Notes under the pieces: generated by a model
The model's input: only the letters and a program-made list of their open reading frames with translations
Databases searched by the model: none
Told to the model about the DNA's origin: nothing
Source of the DNA: Solibacillus silvestris
GTDB taxonomy: Bacteria; Bacillota; Bacilli; Bacillales_A; Planococcaceae
Reading direction: 5' to 3'
Length of the DNA stretch: 64,000 nucleotides
NCBI GenBank assembly: GCA_001586195.1
Contig: CP014609.1
Location: 2,818,501 to 2,882,500 of the forward strand
Program-made: the position numbers and the translations under genes
In this document: piece by piece, positions 24,447 to 33,611 of the stretch
Layout: each line of letters opens with the position of its first letter
Numbering within the stretch: the stretch's first letter is position 1

Positions 24447-24916
24447 CATTTATATTTCGTTAATAACGCTTCAGGAATATGGCAGTAATCATCCGGACAT
24501 CTTGTTAACCGGTCCTGATGCTCTTCCGCACTTCTCACATAGTTAGTGAGCGGCAGCACTTCCACAACTATCCGGTCAGCATCGGGTCTCGCTGTAATAA
24601 ATGCTTTTGCCTCAATCAAGTGTGCTTCGTTTTTGCTATAGACACCCGTTCGGTATTTCTCGCCTACATCCTCGCCTTGTTTGTTCACACTGTACGGATC
24701 GATGATTTCAAAAAAGTAATCCATTAATTCCCGCATCGATACAACACTTGGATCAAACTCGGTTTTGACACACTCGGCATACCCATCATAATCGCCGTCC
24801 AGAGTGGTTGTCGTTCCATTCGCTCTTCCCGCTTCAGTAAATGTCACACCCGGCAATGTTTTCATAAATGCCTGTACACCCCATAAACAGCCGCCTGCAA
24901 AATATACAGTTTCCAT
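24446..24916 (-). CDS. msrA: Peptide methionine sulfoxide reductase MsrA
   Basis: MsrA reduces methionine S-sulfoxide in proteins. The catalytic motif reads GGCLWG (residues 8-13; the usual form is GCFWG, so Phe is replaced by Leu). Further family features are DPSVVSMRELMDYFFEIIDPYSVNKQGEDVGEKYRTGVY and a C-terminal CPDDYCHIPEALL with resolving cysteines. ATG 24916 has AGGGGAG eight bases upstream; an earlier GTG overlaps the ribosome site. The 156 residues are slightly short but complete. Single gene. Confidence 0.85.
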   Translation of the reverse strand: METVYFAGGCLWGVQAFMKTLPGVTFTEAGRANGTTTTLDGDYDGYAECVKTEFDPSVVSMRELMDYFFEIIDPYSVNKQGEDVGEKYRTGVYSKNEAHLIEAKAFITARPDADRIVVEVLPLTNYVRSAEEHQDRLTRCPDDYCHIPEALLTKYK

Positions 24917-25073
24917 CTCGGTCACTCCCCTATGTAAACTAGTCCTTTGTGCTATGTATGTCGATCTTCATTCTCTCTACTATTAGTATACCATTTCAGG
25001 CTATTTATTTTTAGACTACTCTTTTAAAATTTCCGTACTATACTGATAATACAAAACGAAAGGGGTGTGTCCT

Positions 25074-25490
25074 ATGAAAGATCAAACAGATGTCCTCGAT
25101 CGGGGTCCTTTTTTTCATGGTACGAAAGCAGAACTAAATATCGGGGATTTATTAGAGCCTCTTCACTTATCCAATTATCAGGATAAGAAATCGAACTATA
25201 TTTACTTTACCGCAACATTGGAAGCTGCAAAATGGGGTGCCGAATTGGCAAGATCAACAGCAGAAGAGCGAATTTATATTGTTGAACCATTAGGTGAATT
25301 CGAAAATGACCCGAACGTTACGGACAAAAGATTCCCAGGAAACCCAACACGCTCATATCGTTCGAAATCTCCTTTGAAAATAGTCGCCGAATTAGGTTGT
25401 TGGGAGCGCCATTCCGATGAAGTCATCAATCATATGCTGGCATCTTTAAAGAAGTTAAGCGATGAAGGGAAAAATGTTATATACGATTAA
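25074..25490 (+). CDS. arr: Rifamycin ADP-ribosyltransferase Arr
   Basis: Arr transfers ADP-ribose from NAD to a rifamycin hydroxyl and inactivates the antibiotic. The 138 residues carry all family blocks: GPFFHGTKAELNIGDLL (the H-G-T NAD site), SNYIYFTATLEAAKWGAELA (Y-x-T), RIYIVEPLGEFENDPNVTDKRFPGNPTRSYRS and the closing ELGCWERH. ATG 25074 has AAGGGG eight bases upstream. It is a lone chromosomal gene without mobile-element signs. Resistance is likely from family knowledge but not proven. Confidence 0.92.
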   Translation: MKDQTDVLDRGPFFHGTKAELNIGDLLEPLHLSNYQDKKSNYIYFTATLEAAKWGAELARSTAEERIYIVEPLGEFENDPNVTDKRFPGNPTRSYRSKSPLKIVAELGCWERHSDEVINHMLASLKKLSDEGKNVIYD

Positions 25491-25651
25491 TTTAAGCGCT
25501 ATAAATATTAAATGCCCGGTACACAATATGATTTGTATACCGGGTACCGATTTACCTTACTGTCAGCCGCGCCATATTCTCTTCATCGACAGTCAGTTTC
25601 AAATCTTCATCCTTCATATTTTCAGGATTTCTCGCTTTCGTTAGAGCGCAT

Positions 25652-25832
25652 GAAGAAGTTCTAATATCACTGCTCAATGTTCTAATATATTAAAATTTGT
25701 TCTAATAAAAGTATGATTTTCTAATATATATGTACGATCTTCTAATAAGTCTGTCCGATGTTCAAATATGTGTAGTGGAAGTTCTAATAAAGCACACGGA
25801 TGTTCTAAAATAACGAAAAATCTTCTAATATT
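25652..25832 (-). repeat. Nine-unit ATTAGAA phased element, copy E (minus strand)
   Basis: On the minus strand anchors begin at 25829, 25809 (TTTAGAA), 25788, 25767 (ATTTGAA), 25746, 25725, 25706, 25686 and 25665, with steps 20, 21, 21, 21, 21, 19, 20 and 21, identical to copy D. The first anchor begins four bases past the stop codon of the NERD gene. No separate terminator is visible for that gene, so its transcript may run into the element. Confidence 0.93.
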
Positions 25833-26705
25833 TTATAAATCCCTCGTAAATCGACACTTCGGAAAGCCCTGACAGCCATAAAATGCTCCGCGCTTACCAT
25901 TGCGCATTACCAAGTTACTGCCGCATTTCGGGCAAGTATGATCTGAAGCAATACTAATAGACTCAGCAATAACCGTCCCTGCAGTAACGGGCTCGACTTT
26001 CACTTTACTTACTCTTTTCTTTGCTGGTTTGGCCATCTCTTTCACATGTTCCAGATGCTGCTTTTTAATTTCCTTCTTTTGCTGTTTAGTTTTAGGAACA
26101 AGTGCATGCAGCATCTGCGAAATTCTGCTAAGTTGTTCGCTTGAGATTTCCTGCGAGGTAATTTGGTTAATTGTTCTTTTTAAATGTTTTGTTTGAATAA
26201 CATGCGCTTGTTGAAAAGGTTCTTTAAATTTAAATGTTGCCGCGTTCGAAAAAACGATAATTGAATGCAACGGCACATCCATATTTAAATAGTGCTGCAA
26301 TGCTTTTACATGTGTGTTATTTTGCATGACTGGATTATAGAAACGCGATCTTTTCTTATAAATTGTTTGCGTCCAATTTTTTTGACTTTCACTACCAAAA
26401 ATCCAGCCCGTATAATTTTTCGTTTCGATTACAAAAATACCTTTCGGCGAAAGTAAAACATGATCGACCTGCGTCATTTCCCCATTCTTTTTCGGGACAT
26501 ACAGATCATTGTAAATCTTCACTTCCTCCCCTAGACTTTCCAGCAATTTACGGATACGCTGCTCACCTACATATCCTTTCAGCTGTGGTAAATAGGCTTT
26601 AGCAACAACGGATGTTACAAAGATAAAGCCAAGTGCTACGTACAAATTCACATTTACTAAAATTACTAAAATCATTATGTATGTCAATAAACCGAGAACT
26701 AACAT
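25833..26705 (-). CDS. NERD-domain protein with topoisomerase-type zinc finger
   Basis: The 290 residues contain one or two N-terminal hydrophobic helices (about 3-40). A nuclease-related domain follows (about 45-150: GYVGEQRIRKLLESLGEEVKIYNDLYVPKKNGEMTQVDHVLLSPKGIFVIETKNYTGWIFG) with the D-x-E-x-K-like residues D, E and K of VDHV and IETKN. After it come a Lys-rich linker and a C-terminal C4 zinc finger of the topoisomerase I type (CPKCGSNLVMRNGKRGAFYGCQGFPKC). It may bind or cut DNA at the membrane. AAGGAGG precedes the ATG. Confidence 0.85.
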   Translation of the reverse strand: MLVLGLLTYIMILVILVNVNLYVALGFIFVTSVVAKAYLPQLKGYVGEQRIRKLLESLGEEVKIYNDLYVPKKNGEMTQVDHVLLSPKGIFVIETKNYTGWIFGSESQKNWTQTIYKKRSRFYNPVMQNNTHVKALQHYLNMDVPLHSIIVFSNAATFKFKEPFQQAHVIQTKHLKRTINQITSQEISSEQLSRISQMLHALVPKTKQQKKEIKKQHLEHVKEMAKPAKKRVSKVKVEPVTAGTVIAESISIASDHTCPKCGSNLVMRNGKRGAFYGCQGFPKCRFTRDL

Positions 26706-26826
26706 ATTCTTCCTCCTTAAAAAGTCCTATTCTATGTAATTAGCCATATATGCTGTTCTCTCCTTTTTTTATAACCAATAAAAAAATGAAGCTCCTAATA
26801 AAAGAAGCTTCATTAAATCTATCAAT

Positions 26827-28140
26827 CTATACTTGTACCACACCAATTAATACCGCAATGATCAGTAGGGTAATACTCAATCCCCACATCCAGAAGAATG
26901 AGAACTTTAAGTGTTTGCCCATTTCCAGGCCTGATAGACCTAGTGCCAACCATACTGCTGGTGCAAGTGGTGATACGAATGTGCCGACGATGTTACCGAT
27001 GATCATCGCATATGCTGTCGATAATGAATCGATGCCATATGTTAAACCGATTTGATCAACAACCGGGAACAGCGCGAAGTAGTAGGCGTCCGTACTTAAC
27101 AGCAAGTCAAAAGGTACACCAAGCACCCCGATAATAATATGTAAATACTGAGCTAAAAAGCTTGGCAAAATATTTACGGCATTATTTGCAATGGCCGTCA
27201 ACATGCCTGTCCCGTTTAAAATTCCTAAAAACAGGCCGGCAGCAATAATGATCGAAGCCATCGTCAACGCGTTTGATGCATGTGCCTGAATGCGTCCCAT
27301 TTGTTCTTTCGGTGTTCGGTAGTTTAATGGTAAAGCGATTGCGACACCGATCAGGAACGCTAACCCCGCTGGTAAAAGGCCGGACATTAACACAGCAAGA
27401 ACAACAATTGCTAAAATTGCGTTTGCCCAAATGAGCTTTGGACGTTTCAATGTTTCATCCGTTTCAGCATTTAAAATACTGTTGCTCAAATCAAACTTTA
27501 ATGTTTGTCCTGTTTGCGCTCGTTTCGCAATTAGACGTTTTTCACGGAAGCCCATAAAGATAGCTAGTAGCAGCATGAGCACAACGCCGATCACCTGAAT
27601 TTTAATTAACGGATGCCAGAGCTCTGTTACATCTGTATCAAGTACTGAAGCAACACGTCCTAATGGACCACCCCATGGAATCATATTGATAATCGCCGCA
27701 GAACCGCCGACTAATAGTAAAAGTAAGTACGGGTTCATGCCTAGTCGAACATAAAGCGGCAATAATGCCGTGATTGAAATTAAGAACGTGGAAGCACCGG
27801 AACCGTCCAGCTGCGCGATAACTGCAATAACTACCGTTACGATCGCAACAAGCACGACATTCCCTTTTGACAGCGCTACCATTTTATTGATAATAGGTTC
27901 GAATAACCCGACATCCTGCATAATTCCGAAGAAAATAATCGCGAAAATAAACATGATGGCAACACTGATTACAGAACTAATTCCTTCATCGAAAAATACC
28001 CCTAAATCATCAAACGAATAGCCCGCAACAAACATCGCCACGATTGGCGGAATAACCATCGCGACAATTGGTGAGACACGTCCGCTAATTAACAGTGCGA
28101 CGATAACTAAAATCGTAATAATACCAATGATACTTAACAT
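26827..28140 (-). CDS. Citrate-type (CitMHS) transporter
   Basis: This 437-residue membrane protein has about 11-12 hydrophobic helices and CitMHS features (IAQLDGSGASTFLISITALLPLYVRLGMNP, INMIPWGGPLGRVASVLDTDV, LSTDAYYFALFPVV). CitMHS proteins import citrate or metal-citrate with protons. It lies downstream of a CitS/CitT-like two-component pair that probably induces it. A second, diverged CitMHS gene is at 36541-37830. The exact metal or tricarboxylate is not known. Confidence 0.88.
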   Translation of the reverse strand: MLSIIGIITILVIVALLISGRVSPIVAMVIPPIVAMFVAGYSFDDLGVFFDEGISSVISVAIMFIFAIIFFGIMQDVGLFEPIINKMVALSKGNVVLVAIVTVVIAVIAQLDGSGASTFLISITALLPLYVRLGMNPYLLLLLVGGSAAIINMIPWGGPLGRVASVLDTDVTELWHPLIKIQVIGVVLMLLLAIFMGFREKRLIAKRAQTGQTLKFDLSNSILNAETDETLKRPKLIWANAILAIVVLAVLMSGLLPAGLAFLIGVAIALPLNYRTPKEQMGRIQAHASNALTMASIIIAAGLFLGILNGTGMLTAIANNAVNILPSFLAQYLHIIIGVLGVPFDLLLSTDAYYFALFPVVDQIGLTYGIDSLSTAYAMIIGNIVGTFVSPLAPAVWLALGLSGLEMGKHLKFSFFWMWGLSITLLIIAVLIGVVQV

Positions 28141-28234
28141 TCAACAACCCCCATTACTTAGAATTCTTATAATTTTATGACAATTCTATGTTAGGAGGAA
28201 GAATGTGCTCATTTATTTAATAAATACAATAAAG

Positions 28235-28930
28235 CTAATTTTGTTCATAAGTTCCACGAAGGACATAATTACGTTCCGGACGCCCGACTGTTCCGTAAAG
28301 CAGCTTCGTCTCCAGAATATTCATTTCCACTAAGTATTCCAAATAGCGGCGTGCTGTGGAGCGGCTCGTGCCGATTACTTCACTTAACTGTGTCGCCGTT
28401 AATGTTGTGTACTTTTGCTCCTTAAATAAGTGAATGACCTGTTCAAGTGTAAAGGTATCGATTCCTTTCGGCAGTGCCTTTTCAGTCGTCGTCGAATGAT
28501 TTTGCCGGTAAAACAGCATATCCAGGTCTTGCTGTGTAAAATGTGTTTTCTTTTGTAATGCCGACTGTGTCAGATGAAGCTGCTGAAATGCTTTTTGCAA
28601 TCGCTCTTCATCAAACGGCTTCACAATATAATCGAATACTCCGTATGCATATAAAGCTTCCACATGCGCACGCTCGGCTGCAGCCGTTACCATGATGATG
28701 CGGATTTCCGGAAAATGCGTGCGTACATACGCAACAAGTTCATAGCCTGTGACATCCGGAATATATAAATCCATCAACAGAAAAGCTGGCGGTGTTTTAT
28801 GTAAGAGTGCTTCTTTTAATGAGGCCCCCGTTAAAAATTGCTGTACTTGTGCATCCCGCTGAATTGTTCTTATATAATCGGCATGAATCGCCGCAATCCG
28901 AAAATCGTCTTCCAGTAACCAAATATCCAT
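28235..28930 (-). CDS. Response regulator (CitT/DctR type)
   Basis: The 231 residues have an N-terminal receiver domain, with acidic pair E6-D7 (LLEDDFR), phosphoacceptor D53 in LLMDLYIPDVTG and K103 in IVKPFDEERL. A C-terminal winged-helix domain follows (YTTLTATQLSEVIGTSRSTARRYLEYLVEMNILE). It starts four bases after the kinase stop, so the two genes are coupled. It should activate the CitMHS gene 94 bases downstream. Confidence 0.9.
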   Translation of the reverse strand: MDIWLLEDDFRIAAIHADYIRTIQRDAQVQQFLTGASLKEALLHKTPPAFLLMDLYIPDVTGYELVAYVRTHFPEIRIIMVTAAAERAHVEALYAYGVFDYIVKPFDEERLQKAFQQLHLTQSALQKKTHFTQQDLDMLFYRQNHSTTTEKALPKGIDTFTLEQVIHLFKEQKYTTLTATQLSEVIGTSRSTARRYLEYLVEMNILETKLLYGTVGRPERNYVLRGTYEQN

Positions 28931-28934
28931 TGAA

Positions 28935-30491
28935 TCACTTCCTTTGTAAAATGATTAAAAAGCAGGCCCCGCCTAAGTCACTTTCTTCGATCAGCAGTGA
29001 GCCGCCCACTTTTTCAAGTGCCTGTTCACTGATTGCCAGTCCATAACCGCGATCATAGCCATCCTTTGTCGTAAATCCGAGAGTGAAAATCTTATTTGCC
29101 GTTTCTGCATCGATGCCCGGGCCATTATCATGCACCTCTATGATGAGCTCATTACGATACTGCTGTATAAACAGCTTAATTTGCTTATCCGGTATAGTTG
29201 TTTGATCCAATTCATCTATCGCATTTTGAAGGACATTCCCTAGCGATGTTAATAATGCGTCCACTTCTTCATCATTATAATCGATTAATACATCCTCGGT
29301 TTCAATCGAAATGGTAATACCGCGCTCTTTCGCTTCTGATATTTTCCCTTCAAGTAACGCCTGCAGCAATATTGAGGGCTGTGTTGCAAGTGCCTGTTGC
29401 TGTTTCGTAGAATCCTGCTGCTCCTGCCTGATAAATCCAATCGCTTCTTCAATATGGGATTGCTTCAACAAGCCAAGGATAACGTGCAGCTTATTCGCAA
29501 ATTCATGTGTTTTTGCCCGCTGCATACGCGCCTGCTGCTTCACCAATGTCAGCTCATTAATCACTGTTTCATACTCAAGCTTGGCACGCAAAATATATAA
29601 ATAGCCGAGCTGCTTTTCATGTTTCAATGGCGTTTTCGAAAAAATCATTTCCTGCTGCTGCAACGGAATTTCCAGCGCCTGGATGACTTCTTCTTTAAAT
29701 AGCCGTTCCGGAAGCAGCGTATGTAATGATATCCCTTCTGTCAGGGATGAGATGAGTTCCTTCGCACGTGAATTGGCAATCACCACTTCATTATTCAGTG
29801 TCGTTAAGATCACGCCATCCGTTGTTTCCTCTAGTATTGTATGATAGGCCGAATAAAGCTTCGCAATTTGCGCCGGCTGCATACCGAGCAGCTGTTCCTT
29901 TACATAAAGCGAGATCAGCACCGCACAGACAATCCCGAAAACCGCCAGAAGGAGCGTGATCTGAAGCCATCCGAAAAAGGCAGTATCGATTGTTCCCTGA
30001 AGATCTTTTGTCAAAAATCCAACCGAAACAACCCCGACAACATTGCCGTCAACCAGAACCGGTACTTTCCCGCGAACCGATTCCCCCATTGAACCCGTCG
30101 TTACGGAAACAACGGACTCTTTGTTAATCAGCGCCGAATCATTATCCCCGCCGACCATCGACTTCCCAATCTTTCCGGTGTTAGGATGCGTATAGCGAAT
30201 GCCCTGCTTATTCCCTATCACGACGAAATTCGCTCCGGTCTGCTTTCGTATATCCTCTGCAATCGGCTGAAGAATGGAAGACGGATTTTCCGTAGAAAAT
30301 GCGGCGACGACATCCGGCCGATCAGCAATCAAGTAGGCACTCGTCAACGCCTTTTCCCCCATCTCATCCAGTATCGATTCATCCAAGTAATGATTGATCA
30401 GCAGTAAAAACAGCACACAAATCGTAAAAATGATTCCGCTGATTGTCATGATAAGATGGGCTGTTAGTGATTGTTTTAAGCGATTGATCAT
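28935..30491 (-). CDS. Sensor histidine kinase (CitA/CitS/DcuS type)
   Basis: The 518 residues comprise a first membrane helix (about 12-33), an extracellular PAS-like sensor (about 35-170: IRKQTGANFVVIGNKQGIRYTHPNTGKIGKSMVGGDND, the citrate/C4-acid family signature), a second helix (about 173-195), a cytoplasmic PAS, and the kinase core with phospho-His in RAKTHEFANKLHVILGLL and ATP-binding NAIDEL, DNGPGID and GYGLAI. AAAGGGGGG precedes the ATG. It probably senses external citrate or a related acid. Confidence 0.9.
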   Translation of the reverse strand: MINRLKQSLTAHLIMTISGIIFTICVLFLLLINHYLDESILDEMGEKALTSAYLIADRPDVVAAFSTENPSSILQPIAEDIRKQTGANFVVIGNKQGIRYTHPNTGKIGKSMVGGDNDSALINKESVVSVTTGSMGESVRGKVPVLVDGNVVGVVSVGFLTKDLQGTIDTAFFGWLQITLLLAVFGIVCAVLISLYVKEQLLGMQPAQIAKLYSAYHTILEETTDGVILTTLNNEVVIANSRAKELISSLTEGISLHTLLPERLFKEEVIQALEIPLQQQEMIFSKTPLKHEKQLGYLYILRAKLEYETVINELTLVKQQARMQRAKTHEFANKLHVILGLLKQSHIEEAIGFIRQEQQDSTKQQQALATQPSILLQALLEGKISEAKERGITISIETEDVLIDYNDEEVDALLTSLGNVLQNAIDELDQTTIPDKQIKLFIQQYRNELIIEVHDNGPGIDAETANKIFTLGFTTKDGYDRGYGLAISEQALEKVGGSLLIEESDLGGACFLIILQRK

Positions 30492-30576
30492 GAAAGTCCC
30501 CCCTTTCAGGTCATCATTTTTACTAGTTTACCATGTAGAATGATTTCGTTTAACAATTATCAGAATGAGATTACCT

Positions 30577-30619
30577 CAAAAAAACACGTAAAACCTTTTG
30601 TGAGTAAGGTTTTACGTGT
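30577..30619 (-). terminator. Terminator of the catalase gene
   Basis: ACACGTAAAACCTT and AAGGTTTTACGTGT pair perfectly over 14 bases, followed by seven T in the minus direction. Confidence 0.9.
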
Positions 30620-30628
30620 ATTTAATAC

Positions 30629-32674
30629 TTATGCTAATTCCCGATACCAGAACCGTTGGGCTGCTACCGCTTCAATGAATTGAGTTACGAAATCTTGCAT
30701 ATCTGTTCCTGTTATTACACCCGGCTGCCCTAAAATCTGATTGACGCGCAGCCATTCAATTCCCGCGCCCGTCGCACCAATTGGCTTGTAATGTGAATAG
30801 GCTTCATCTATGAAGTAGGCTGCATCCTTGTTAAACATGACGTTTGTGTTACTTCCTCTAACCATATAAACAGCATCAAACAGCACAGATTTTGCAGTTA
30901 GGAAGGTGTGTTCAGCTTTTACGACCACTCCTTCTGTTCCGTGTACCATCCCAATATGTTCGCTAATAATTTCCGGAATAATGCCTTCGTTAATCAATCG
31001 GTAGAGCACGTAATTAACTTCCGGACCATTGAATCCCTCTGTCAAAATGATTGCGACTTTTCTTGTTTGTACTGATTTCACTGTATTTTCCTGGCTGAGT
31101 GCCGGGGAGGACTTTGTTACAGCTGAACCGCCCCGTGCAGGAGGATGTGCTCCGATATTTATTGCAAAGGCGGTTGCCAATTCCATATCTACATTGGCGA
31201 ACATATCCACCACCTGCTGTTTCACTGACTCACTTTTCACTTTACTTAGTTCAAAACTGAACGCTTCAATGATATGCATTTTTTCAGGTGGGCTCATACT
31301 GTTCCAGAAAAGTGTCGCTTGTGAAAAGTGATCGGCAAAACTTTCGCTTCGAGCTCGGATTTTCACACCGTCCACTCTTTCCTGATAAGTGGCATATCCG
31401 CCTTTGTCCGGACTTACAGGTGACGGAGTGTTCCCGGCTAATGAGTTTCGGTGATAACTCACTTTCCCTAAATTAATCGTCTGGCGGTGGAAGCCTTCCC
31501 GCTGATTGTTATGGAAGGGGACAACCGGTCTGTTAATCGGGATCTCATGGAAGTTAGGTCCGCCCAGACGGAGTAATTGTGTATCTAAATATGAAAATAG
31601 CCGTCCTTGTAATAATGGATCATTTGTAAAATCGATTCCCGGTACGACATTCCCTAAATGGAAAGCAACCTGTTCTGTTTCCGCAAAGAAATTATCTACA
31701 TTCCGATTTAACGTCATCTTTCCAATAATATTTACAGGAATGTCTTCTTCTGGCCAAATCTTTGTCGCGTCCAGGATATCGAACCCGAGGCTGAATTCGT
31801 CCTCTTCAGCAAGAATCTGAACACCTAGTTCGAATTCAGGGAAAAAGCCGTTTTCAATCGCACCCCATAAGTCATTGCGGTGAAAATCCGGATCGATGCC
31901 CGCGAGTTTACGGGCTTCATCCCATACTAAAGAATGTGTTCCCAATAAAGGCTTCCAATGGAATTTTACGAAATGTGCTTTTCCTTCCTCATTGACGAGA
32001 CGAAATGTATGCACACCAAATCCTTCCATCATGCGGAAACTGCGTGGGATAGCGCGGTCTGACATGATCCACATGATCATATGGGCAGATTCCTGGTTAT
32101 TCGCGACAAAATCCCAAAACGTATCATGTGCAGTAGAAGCTTGCGGTATGTCATTATCAGGCTCCGGCTTAAATGCATGTACAAGATCCGGGAATTTGAT
32201 GGCATCTTGAATGAAAAATACCGGAATATTGTTGCCAACTAAATCATAATTCCCTTCCTCGGTATAGAATTTGGTTGCAAATCCTCTCGCATCGCGAACG
32301 GTATCGGCAGAACCACGGGAACCATTGACAGTAGAAAATCGAACAAATACAGGCGTCTTTCTAGAAGTATCCTGAAGGAATTTCGCCCGCGTATACTTTT
32401 CCATGTTTTTGTATAACTGAAATTCACCGTGAACACCGAAACCGCGTGCATGGACAACACGTTCTGGGATTCGCTCATGGTCAAAATGGGTTAGTTTTTC
32501 ACGAAAATGAAAATCCTCGAGTAAAGTTGGCCCTCTCACGCCCGCTTTTAATGAGAATTCATCCTCTGACACTTTCAACCCCTGATTCGTTGTAAGTTCT
32601 TTTCCTCTATCATCTGTTCGAAAAATGTCTAATTGTTCGTCTTTACTGTTCTTTCGGTCATTATGCTCATCCAT
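30629..32674 (-). CDS. Large-subunit (HPII-type) catalase with DJ-1-like C-terminal domain
   Basis: The 681-residue monofunctional haem catalase destroys hydrogen peroxide. Visible are catalytic H75 in RVVHARGFGVHGEF, N148 in DLVGNNIPVFFIQDA, and the haem-ligand Tyr region RLFSYLDTQLLRLG. The last 150 residues (KVAIILTEGFNGPEVNYVLYRLINEGIIPEIISEH onward) form the flavodoxin/DJ-1-like domain that marks clade 2 large catalases. ATG 32674 has GAGGAGGG eight bases upstream; the longer frame is rejected. A clear PerR box was not found. Confidence 0.92.
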   Translation of the reverse strand: MDEHNDRKNSKDEQLDIFRTDDRGKELTTNQGLKVSEDEFSLKAGVRGPTLLEDFHFREKLTHFDHERIPERVVHARGFGVHGEFQLYKNMEKYTRAKFLQDTSRKTPVFVRFSTVNGSRGSADTVRDARGFATKFYTEEGNYDLVGNNIPVFFIQDAIKFPDLVHAFKPEPDNDIPQASTAHDTFWDFVANNQESAHMIMWIMSDRAIPRSFRMMEGFGVHTFRLVNEEGKAHFVKFHWKPLLGTHSLVWDEARKLAGIDPDFHRNDLWGAIENGFFPEFELGVQILAEEDEFSLGFDILDATKIWPEEDIPVNIIGKMTLNRNVDNFFAETEQVAFHLGNVVPGIDFTNDPLLQGRLFSYLDTQLLRLGGPNFHEIPINRPVVPFHNNQREGFHRQTINLGKVSYHRNSLAGNTPSPVSPDKGGYATYQERVDGVKIRARSESFADHFSQATLFWNSMSPPEKMHIIEAFSFELSKVKSESVKQQVVDMFANVDMELATAFAINIGAHPPARGGSAVTKSSPALSQENTVKSVQTRKVAIILTEGFNGPEVNYVLYRLINEGIIPEIISEHIGMVHGTEGVVVKAEHTFLTAKSVLFDAVYMVRGSNTNVMFNKDAAYFIDEAYSHYKPIGATGAGIEWLRVNQILGQPGVITGTDMQDFVTQFIEAVAAQRFWYRELA

Positions 32675-32921
32675 TTTAATATCCCTCCTCAACATTAAAT
32701 GGTATGAGTCCATGGAATAATTTATGTAAAAGTATGCATTTGCAAACAGTATAATAATAAACGTGAGAGAACTTTTAGATTATCCAAATAATTAACTTGT
32801 TTATAATAAGTAAAGGAACTAATAAAATTTGTATTTACCCACCTAAAAGAATAAAATAATACCGATAAGTATTTTAAAGGACGTTTAGATTGCCCTACAA
32901 TAAAACAAGGAGTTGAAAGTG

Positions 32922-33548
32922 GTGAAGATTGCTCAAATTTCAAAGTATAGTCTCTTCAGTTTATTTGGATTAGCAATAATTTTATTCGGTTTTATAACTA
33001 CGCCACAAGCAAGTTATGAAAAGGAAGACAATGATGTCATTCAATCCATAAATCAATACTTACAAACTAATTATGTATCCATGTATGATAATAACAGTGA
33101 ATATAATCTTGAAAATGAATTGTTAAAGGTTCAACAGTTACAAAGTGATTTAGCATATGCGGATTTGGATAGCAAACTGCATCAACAAGCTCAAACCATG
33201 CTTGTACAATTAAGTAGCGCAATTTATAAAAACGAACTAGAAAATGCCGATTTTTACGTAGATGCTTATTTATCGACACTATATGAAACCGACAATGCGC
33301 AAAGCCAATATAGTGACTGGAATCTGTATTCAATGCCCTATAATGACCATCAACAGATGAACACAGAGCTATGGAATCAGCTTACTGAACAAGAGAAAAT
33401 CAGTTTTATTTTATCCATGAAATCGATCTTACTAAAACAACAAGCCGATCCATACATGCCTTCTACATTTTATGTATTGGAAAAACTAGAACAATCATCT
33501 CATAATAACCTTGCTAACTCTGCTGTAAAAACTTTGCTCTACCCATAA
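32922..33548 (+). CDS. Membrane-anchored or secreted hypothetical protein
   Basis: About 208 residues: an N-terminal hydrophobic segment (YSLFSLFGLAIILFGFITTP, likely signal or anchor) is followed by a helical, acidic, Asn/Gln-rich exported part with no recognised domain. The pattern NQYLQTNYVSMYDNNSEYNLENELLKVQQLQSDLAYADLDSKLHQQAQTML suggests helical hairpins. The start is a GTG, with AAGGAG six or nine bases before two alternative GTGs (32919, 32922). Single gene with a terminator. Confidence 0.6.
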   Translation: MKIAQISKYSLFSLFGLAIILFGFITTPQASYEKEDNDVIQSINQYLQTNYVSMYDNNSEYNLENELLKVQQLQSDLAYADLDSKLHQQAQTMLVQLSSAIYKNELENADFYVDAYLSTLYETDNAQSQYSDWNLYSMPYNDHQQMNTELWNQLTEQEKISFILSMKSILLKQQADPYMPSTFYVLEKLEQSSHNNLANSAVKTLLYP

Positions 33549-33578
33549 ACAATATTTTCTAACGAAGCGTCTGTCATG

Positions 33579-33607
33579 CTCCCACTCTTAGAGGTGGGAG
33601 TTCTTTT
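33579..33607 (+). terminator. Terminator of the 32922-33548 gene
   Basis: CTCCCAC and GTGGGAG pair with an eight-base loop and are followed by TTCTTTT. Confidence 0.8.
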
Positions 33608-33611
33608 ATTG

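Noticed and set aside
32714-32780. PerR box before the large catalase
   Set aside because: An AT-rich stretch near 32750 matches the PerR consensus only partly (too many mismatches) to be called.
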